From Claveliimonas ammoniilytica (GTDB lineage Bacteria > Bacillota > Clostridia > Lachnospirales > Lachnospiraceae), in assembly GCF_025567415.1 (NCBI RefSeq), contig NZ_JAOQJV010000005.1, positions 94,899 to 158,898 of the forward strand: 64,000 nt of DNA, written 5' to 3'. Made by a program: the position numbers and the translations under genes. The notes beneath the pieces were generated by a model. That model saw nothing but the letters and a program-made list of their open reading frames with translations, did no database searches and was not told the origin of the DNA. This document shows, one piece after another, positions 62,742 through 64,000 of the stretch; position 1 is the stretch's first letter; each line of letters starts with the position of its first letter.

Positions 62742-63390
62742 AGAACTTAACCTCGCCAGCCAGCGTAACTCGCCGGACCGTTCTACAAAAAGTACGCGGT
62801 TCATCTCATATGGATGTTCCACAGCTTGTAAACACAGGGTTTCAGGTTCTCTTTCACTCCCCTCCCGGGGTCCTTTTCACCTTTCCTTCACAGTACTATG
62901 CGCTATCGGTCACTAAGGAGTATTTAGCCTTACGGGGTGGTCCCCGCTCATTCAATCAAGGTTTCTCGTGTCTCGATCTACTCTGGATACCGCCATGTCG
63001 ATTCGCCTTTTGCTTACGGGGCTTTCACCCTCTCTGGCTGGCTTTCCCAAAACCATTCTGCTAGACTCATCAATCAATTATGCGGTCCGAACCCCAGCAT
63101 GCACGCACGCTGGTTTGGGCTCTTCCGGTTTCGCTCGCCGCTACTTCCAGAATCACATGTTGTTTTCTCTTCCTCCGGCTACTTAGATGTTTCAGTTCAC
63201 CGGGTTCCCCTCCATACGTTATGGATTGGCGTATGGATACTTGAGGTTTGCTCAAGTGGGTTTCCCCATTCAGATATCTCCGGATCATTGGATATTTGCT
63301 CCTCCCCGAAGCTTTTCGCAGCTTATCACGTCTTTCATCGGCTCTTAGTGCCAAGGCATCCACCCTGCGCTCTTATTAGCATAACCAACT
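62742..63390 (-). rRNA. 23S ribosomal RNA, 5' fragment
   Basis: About 649 bases that match the 5' part of the 23S gene and end at the N. It lies directly downstream of the tRNA-Ala spacer and is contiguous with it. Confidence 0.9.
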
Positions 63391-63608
63391 TGATATTGGA
63401 AACGGGTTGTTCCAACATCCACACATGTATAGCGTTACATGCGTTGGTTCTAGGTTTGTTTTTACTTGTTTTCTCAAGTGTGTAATCATTACTACATTAC
63501 TCTGTTTATAACAATTACCTCGGATGTCTTGATTAAGATATTTAAAAATCTTATCATATTTCTTGTATGCGGTTTTCAAGGTACATATCTGACCTTTTTC
63601 AGGTCAAG

Positions 63609-63681
63609 TGGAGAATACGAGAGTCGAACTCGTGACCTCCTGCTTGCAAGGCAGGCGCTCTCCCAACTGAGCTAATCCCCC
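63609..63681 (-). tRNA. tRNA-Ala (TGC)
   Basis: A 73-nt cloverleaf. The acceptor GGGGGAT pairs with the 3' ATTCTCC; the anticodon loop has TTGCA with anticodon TGC; the T-loop GTTCGACTC is present. The CCA is not encoded. It lies between the 5S/tRNA-Ile and the 23S. Confidence 0.96.
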
Positions 63682-63754
63682 ATATGTAGTTTTATTGGTA
63701 TGATAACCAATGGGCTTAAGTGACCTTACCTCCTCAGGCGAACACTTAAGTAAG

Positions 63755-63828
<74 letters not shown>

Positions 63829-63876
63829 TTCTCAGTTCAGCCACCATCCGGTGCCCTTAACTTTTTCTTTTTTTGA

Positions 63877-63993
63877 TCTGGCGGCCACCTACTCTCCCAC
63901 ACCGTCTCCAGTGCAGTACCATCGGCCGCTTGCGTCTTAACCATCGTGTTCGGTATGGGAACGGGTGTCTCCCACAAGCGCATCGCCACCAGA
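63877..63993 (-). rRNA. rrf: 5S ribosomal RNA
   Basis: A 117-nt molecule on the minus strand. TCTGGTGGCGATGCGC at its 5' end pairs with GCCGCCAGA at its 3' end; the loops with CCGAACACG and AGTAGG are present. It lies upstream of tRNA-Ile, tRNA-Ala and 23S in transcription order. Confidence 0.95.
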
Positions 63994-64000
63994 AAGATTA

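Overview
The window looks like the chromosome of a gut-type Lachnospiraceae (Clostridia; Dorea, Blautia or Coprococcus are plausible genera, but only the family is well supported). The clues are strong AGGAGG-type ribosome binding sites, SpoIIID, DUF1934, DUF975 and DUF4317 family proteins, a DnaE next to MurI, ClpC followed by RadA, a T-box in front of thrS and an M-box in front of mgtE. The sequence is a draft: a single N at 62741 joins two pieces that both carry the same 23S rRNA 5' region.

Layout. 1-7457 (+): cvfB-like, dnaE, murI, DUF1934 and a zinc-ribbon/TPR membrane protein. 7512-10818: small membrane protein (-), cardiolipin synthase and an FKBP lipoprotein foldase. 10966-14979: flavin/Fe-S ene-reductase (-), LysR (-) and divergent aroD (+). 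14974-18787: a pseudouridine synthase, then the nucleoside salvage operon udp-cdd-deoB and a short DUF4317 protein. 18953-19977: a small AT-rich accessory island (XRE repressor, divergent operators, phage-type hypothetical). 20207-24885: DUF975 protein, two-component system, spoIIID, mgtE with its Mg riboswitch. 25087-31855: guaA followed by a decayed island (integrase stump, IS66 remnant, complete IS3-family element, decapitated PTS-type regulator) and then a PH-like protein and alsE.

32093-47371 is nearly all on the minus strand: sn-glycerol-1-phosphate dehydrogenase, GntR-clpC-hypothetical-radA, a MATE exporter, the purEMND operon, an M29 aminopeptidase, small membrane proteins with VanZ, and pyrE. 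47546-55455 holds an SLC23-type permease and a second LysR-flanked cluster (TIM-barrel enzyme, ene-reductase, aroE, MFS). 55548-59398 holds thrS with its T-box and, upstream, a two-gene XRE/ADP-ribosyltransferase-like toxin-antitoxin candidate with twin palindromic operators. 59551-64000 is an rRNA operon on the minus strand in the unusual order 5S - tRNA-Ile - tRNA-Ala - 23S.

The most interesting items are: (1) two copies (31932-32056 and 59412-59544) of a structured repeat that keeps a 17-nt core and an apical GTGCAAGCAC while all three stems differ in sequence yet still pair; each copy sits a few bases after an intrinsic terminator; (2) the XRE-DUF3990 module; (3) two LysR-controlled clusters that pair shikimate-pathway enzymes (aroD, aroE) with Fe-S flavin ene-reductases and an MFS carrier, suggesting reductive use of plant quinate or shikimate; (4) the 5S-before-23S rRNA order; (5) a hairpin that buries the spoIIID ribosome binding site.
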